Notes under the pieces: model-generated
The model's input: the letters and a program-made list of their open reading frames with translations, nothing else
Told to the model about the DNA's origin: nothing
Databases searched by the model: none
Position numbers and translations under genes: made by a program
Part shown: positions 5,105 through 7,682 of the stretch, in pieces
Position numbering within the stretch: the stretch's first letter is position 1
How the letters are laid out: the number at the start of each line of letters is the position of its first letter
DNA from: an uncultured Rhodanobacter sp.
GTDB taxonomy: Bacteria; Pseudomonadota; Gammaproteobacteria; Xanthomonadales; Rhodanobacteraceae
DNA length: 7,682 nucleotides
Direction: 5' to 3'
Assembly (NCBI GenBank): GCA_903827735.1
Contig: CAIKJM010000291.1
Span: 1 to 7,682 of the forward strand

Positions 5105-6472
5105 TCAGGGCAGCGGCGCCTCGGCCAGCAGTTCACGCAGGAGCTGGGTCTCGGTCGCATCGCCGCCGCTCAGCGGCGCAATGACACTGCGCGGAGCATC
5201 GATGCGCAGCTGCCAACCGTGCTCGTCTACCGTTTCATCGGTAATCGCGCCGGCCGCCTTGAGCCGGGCATGCAGCCGACCCGCGGTCAGCGGCAGCTGC
5301 AGGCCGGACTGGATACGCTCGCCGCCGAGCAATTCACCCAACGCTTGGCGCAGCAGCTCCAAGCCCTCGCCCGTAGCCGCGGACAGCCACACCCGCACCG
5401 GCTTACCGGCGGCGTTGCGATCGATGCGCGGCGTGATGCTCGAACGAGCCGATGTGGCAGCCTCCTGAGGCTCACCGTCGGGCGTCACGCCTTCCGCTTG
5501 TACCAGGTCGATCTTGTTCATCACCTGCAGCTGCGGCAGGTCGCCGGCGTCGATTTCTTCCAACACGGTGTCGACGACGTGATGCAGGCGATCGCGCTCC
5601 TCGTCCGAGGCATCGCAGACGTGCAGCAGCAGATCGGCATCGCGCGCCTCGGCCAACGTGGCCCGGAAAGCGGCGACCAGATCATGCGGCAGCTCGCGGA
5701 TAAAACCGACCGTGTCGGCCAGCACCGCCGGACCGCAGGCAAGGCCTTCGAGCTTGCGCACGGTGGGGTCGAGCGTGGCGAACAGCTGATCGGCCGCGTA
5801 AACCTCGCCGGTGGTCAGCGCATTGAACAAGGTCGACTTGCCAGCATTGGTGTAGCCAACCAGGGCTACGCGCGGCACGGTGTTGCGCAGGCGCGCACGA
5901 CGCTGCTGGGTGCGCTGGGTCTGCACTTTTTCCAGCCGCTTGGTGAGCATCTTGACCCTCTCGGCGAGCAGCCGGCGATCGAGCTCGAGCTGGGTTTCAC
6001 CCGGGCCGCGGTTGCCGATGGCGCCGCCACGCTGGGCGTCCAGGTGAGTCCAGCCGCGCACCAGCCGGGTCGCGATGTGTTTGAGCTGGGCAAGCTCCAC
6101 TTCGAGCTTGCCCTCGTGCGAGCGGGCGCGCTGGGCAAAGATGTCGAGGATCAGGCCCGCGCGATCGACCACGCGAATGCCCAGGTGCTCCTCGAGATTG
6201 CGCTCCTGCACCGGGGTCAGCTCGTGATCGACCAGCACCAGATCGGCCCCGACCGCACGTGCGGCCTCGCCCACCTCATCGGCCTTGCCGGTGCCGATGA
6301 AATAGCGCGGGTTAGGGTTCTCGACTCGCGCCGCGATGGTGCCGAGCACCTCGGCGCCGGCGGACTTGACCAGCTCGGCAAATTCTTCGCCGCGACGCAC
6401 GGTGTCGTGCTCGGCACGGGAGTGCGGCAACACGAGCAAGGCGCGATCGCCTCTTTTCTGTCTGTCAAACAC
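5105..6472 (-). CDS. hflX: HflX, ribosome-associated GTPase
   Basis: HflX is an OBG-HflX-family GTPase that binds the 50S subunit and splits stalled ribosomes, notably after heat stress. The product has 455 residues (E. coli HflX 426). The N-terminal HflX domain (about 10-120) includes YFIGTGKADEV and ends GLILDIFAQRARSHEGKLE. A helical linker holds the conserved GGAIGNRGPGETQLELDRR (149-167). The G domain shows G1 GYTNAGKST (206-214), the G2 region FATLDPTV (231-238), G3 DTVGF (253-257), G4 NKID (319-322) and G5 SAATG (364-368), so all nucleotide-binding motifs are intact. The start is a GTG at 6472: it matches the family N-terminus MFDR, and an in-frame TAG lies shortly upstream. The ribosome binding site is weak. 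The gene lies 57 bp after hfq. An unusual extra segment lies between G4 and G5. Confidence 0.97.
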   Translation of the reverse strand: MFDRQKRGDRALLVLPHSRAEHDTVRRGEEFAELVKSAGAEVLGTIAARVENPNPRYFIGTGKADEVGEAARAVGADLVLVDHELTPVQERNLEEHLGIRVVDRAGLILDIFAQRARSHEGKLEVELAQLKHIATRLVRGWTHLDAQRGGAIGNRGPGETQLELDRRLLAERVKMLTKRLEKVQTQRTQQRRARLRNTVPRVALVGYTNAGKSTLFNALTTGEVYAADQLFATLDPTVRKLEGLACGPAVLADTVGFIRELPHDLVAAFRATLAEARDADLLLHVCDASDEERDRLHHVVDTVLEEIDAGDLPQLQVMNKIDLVQAEGVTPDGEPQEAATSARSSITPRIDRNAAGKPVRVWLSAATGEGLELLRQALGELLGGERIQSGLQLPLTAGRLHARLKAAGAITDETVDEHGWQLRIDAPRSVIAPLSGGDATETQLLRELLAEAPLP

Positions 6473-6529
6473 GTGTGGGTGTGGCCTGATGGAAACCTAC
6501 TCACTTCATGCGGGCTGCAGCCCCGTCAA

Positions 6530-6811
6530 TCAAGCGTCGGCGTCGGCCGAAGACCCATCGCCATGGCCATCGTGACCATCCGGGCCGTCGTGACCGTTGC
6601 CGATCTTGACGTTGCGGCTGGGCACCACGGTGGAGATGGCGTGCTTGTAGACCATTTGGCTGACCTGATTGCGCAGCAGCACCACGAACTGATCGAACGA
6701 CTCGACCGTGCCCTGCAGCTTGATGCCGTTGACCAGGTAAATGGCCACGGGCACGCGTTCGCGACGCAACGCGTTCAAAAACGGATCCTGCAACGATTGT
6801 CCCTTGGACAT
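6530..6811 (-). CDS. hfq: RNA chaperone Hfq
   Basis: Hfq is a hexameric Sm-like protein that binds small RNAs and mRNAs and promotes their pairing. The 93-residue product carries every core feature. Q8 and D9 with F42 and YKH (55-57) line the proximal, U-binding face. R16, R17 and R19 form the arginine-rich rim. The Sm1 stretch is VYLVNGIKLQGTVESFDQF-like (here AIYLVNGIKLQG onward) and Sm2 is YKHAISTVVP. From residue 70 the tail is unusual: Gly/His/Asp-rich with repeated DGH units, then Ser-Ser-Ala-Asp-Ala-Asp-Ala. The start at 6811 is supported by AAGGGGA (6821-6827), 9 bases upstream. hfq lies between miaA and hflX as in other gammaproteobacteria. A hairpin with a T6 run and a possible promoter precede it. 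Confidence 0.98.
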   Translation of the reverse strand: MSKGQSLQDPFLNALRRERVPVAIYLVNGIKLQGTVESFDQFVVLLRNQVSQMVYKHAISTVVPSRNVKIGNGHDGPDGHDGHGDGSSADADA

Positions 6812-6840
6812 TTTTTATTCTCCCCTTGGTGCGACCAGGT

Positions 6841-6868
6841 CCGAGAAAAAACGCCAAAGGCGCCTCGG
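6841..6868 (-). terminator. Hairpin plus T6 in the miaA-hfq spacer (attenuator or Hfq site)
   Basis: On the minus strand CGCC-TTT-GGCG forms a short stem directly followed by TTTTTT. Outside it CCGAG (6868-6864) and CTCGG (6845-6841) can pair, closing a larger structure around the T-run. It lies about 30 bases before the hfq ATG. The inner stem is only 4 bp plus a G-T pair, so it would be a weak intrinsic terminator that could lower read-through from miaA. A stem followed by a U-run is also the RNA form that Hfq itself binds. Confidence 0.4.
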
Positions 6869-6883
6869 CCCAACAGTGCCCTG

Positions 6884-6912
6884 ATCTTAACCGCTTTTAA
6901 ATGGCTGATGAA
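6884..6912 (-). promoter_or_regulatory. Candidate hfq promoter
   Basis: TAAGAT (6889-6884, 4 of 6 matches) is preceded at 17 bases by TTCATC (6912-6907, 3 of 6) on the minus strand, in a locally AT-rich patch within the 185-bp miaA-hfq gap. Transcription would start about 65 bases before the hfq ATG, placing the 6841-6868 hairpin in the leader. The match is weak. In E. coli, hfq promoters lie inside and upstream of miaA, so the main ones could be outside this window. Confidence 0.28.
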
Positions 6913-6996
6913 AGGGGATTTTTGCGCCTCGAGTCGGCGTGCGGCAAAGTGCCAAGGCCGACGAATTTCTTGACACTACTGAGGCGCAGGACACGG

Positions 6997-7682
6997 TTAA
7001 CGGGGCCGGCCGAGAAAGAGCTCTACGGCATCAACGGCACGGGCCAGCGGATGCGCTGTATCCGGATCGAATACGCGTGCACCGACGTCACTGCGCAGCC
7101 AGGTGATTTGTCGCTTGGCCAGCTGGCGGGTGGCGAAGATTGCGCGGTCGCGGAACTCGGCAGCATCGGTCTTGCCGTCCAGATGCTCCCACGCCTGCCG
7201 ATAGCCCACGGCACGGATGGCGGGCAGATCCGCGTGCAGATCGTGGCGCGATCGCAGCGTTTTCATTTCATCGAGAAAGCCGTCCGCGAGCATGGCGTCG
7301 AAACGCTGCGCGATGCGCGCGTGCAGCGCGCGTCGGTCCTCGGGCAACAGTGCCAGCTTGAGCACGCGCCAGGGAAAGCGTGCATGGCCGCGCCGCTGAA
7401 GCTCGGACAGCGGTCGACCGGTGAGTTCGATCACTTCCAGCGCACGCTGCAGCCGCTGCGCATCGTTGGCGCCGATGCGTGCGGCAGCGACCGGATCAAG
7501 AGCGGCCAGGCGCGCATGCATGGCCGGCCACCCAAGCTGCTGCGCTTCGGCGAACAGCCGTTCGCGCAGCGCGGGATTGGCGTCGGGCAGATCGGACAAG
7601 CCCTGCTGCAACGCGCGAAAATACAGCCCGGTACCGCCGACCAGCAGCGGCACCCTGCCCCGCGCACTGATCCGCCGCATCA
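6997..7682 (-). CDS. miaA: tRNA dimethylallyltransferase, 5' part outside window
   Basis: MiaA transfers the dimethylallyl group of DMAPP to N6 of A37 in tRNAs that read codons beginning with U. The visible part is about 227 residues at the C-terminal side of a normally ~310-residue enzyme. The N-terminal P-loop and start codon lie beyond the window edge; the Met at 7680 is internal, matching the E. coli MADITARGR position. Visible landmarks in order are RGRVPLLVGGTGLYFRAL (tRNA and active-site region), LDPVAAARIGANDAQRLQRALEV, LPAIRAVGYRQAWEHLDG and ATRQLAKRQITWLR. The order matches E. coli MiaA throughout and no lesion is visible. The stop at 6997 is 185 bp before hfq, the conserved neighbour. 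Confidence 0.96.
   Translation of the reverse strand, partial: MRRISARGRVPLLVGGTGLYFRALQQGLSDLPDANPALRERLFAEAQQLGWPAMHARLAALDPVAAARIGANDAQRLQRALEVIELTGRPLSELQRRGHARFPWRVLKLALLPEDRRALHARIAQRFDAMLADGFLDEMKTLRSRHDLHADLPAIRAVGYRQAWEHLDGKTDAAEFRDRAIFATRQLAKRQITWLRSDVGARVFDPDTAHPLARAVDAVELFLGRPR

Noticed and set aside
6512..6523. Palindrome GGGCTGCAGCCC between hfq and hflX as a terminator.
   Set aside because: It has no loop to fold as a stable hairpin without losing stem pairs and no T-run follows; the 57-bp gap reads as an ordinary intra-operon spacer.
5219..6973. A 584-codon open frame on the plus strand antisense to hflX and hfq.
   Set aside because: Same artefact: both genes beneath it are intact and conserved, and the predicted product has no recognisable motif or ribosome binding site.
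1..7682. CRISPR array, tRNA/rRNA, insertion sequence, toxin-antitoxin or defence island.
   Set aside because: No regularly spaced repeats, cloverleaf-like segments, transposase motifs or paired small toxin-antitoxin genes were seen; the window is mostly a conserved housekeeping cluster.

Overview
The window is a GC-rich chromosomal segment of a gammaproteobacterium. The protein sequences (HflX starting MFDRQKRGD, HflK starting MAWNEPG, Hfq starting MSKGQSLQDPFLNALRRERV) resemble the Xanthomonadales, most likely the Rhodanobacteraceae (Dyella/Rhodanobacter/Luteibacter type). This placement is inferred from recalled family sequences, not from a search. Every gene I can support lies on the minus strand, so transcription runs from the high-coordinate end to the low.

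Right and centre (7682 to 1321): the classic gammaproteobacterial cluster miaA (5' end cut off by the window) - hfq - hflX - hflK - hflC - purA, closed by a clean intrinsic terminator at 1321-1347. MiaA prenylates A37 of tRNAs. Hfq is the RNA chaperone for small RNAs. HflX is the ribosome-associated GTPase. HflK and HflC overlap by 4 nt and form the membrane SPFH complex that holds the FtsH protease. PurA makes adenylosuccinate on the way to AMP. Candidate promoters sit before hfq, before hflK and after hflC, so the cluster probably has several transcription units with read-through.

The hflC-purA spacer (2665-2961) is the most unusual part. It lacks the small DUF2065 gene often found there. 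Instead it holds a diverged duplicate of the purA start region (first ~16 codons plus leader), which now reads as a 22-codon mini-ORF. The mini-ORF stop codon lies in the first of a run of back-to-back inverted repeats, and a good sigma70-like promoter lies upstream. It may be an inert duplication scar or a leader-type control region.

Left (1 to ~1320): an accessory, partly decayed stretch. A short-chain dehydrogenase/reductase gene (314-1113) is broken by two frameshifts and an in-frame ochre stop. It is followed by the 5' part of a small DUF6496-like basic protein that runs off the window. The 207 bp from 1114 to 1320 show no gene or clear regulatory site.

I found no CRISPR array, tRNA, rRNA, insertion sequence or defence system, and nothing amounting to an undescribed multi-gene system.
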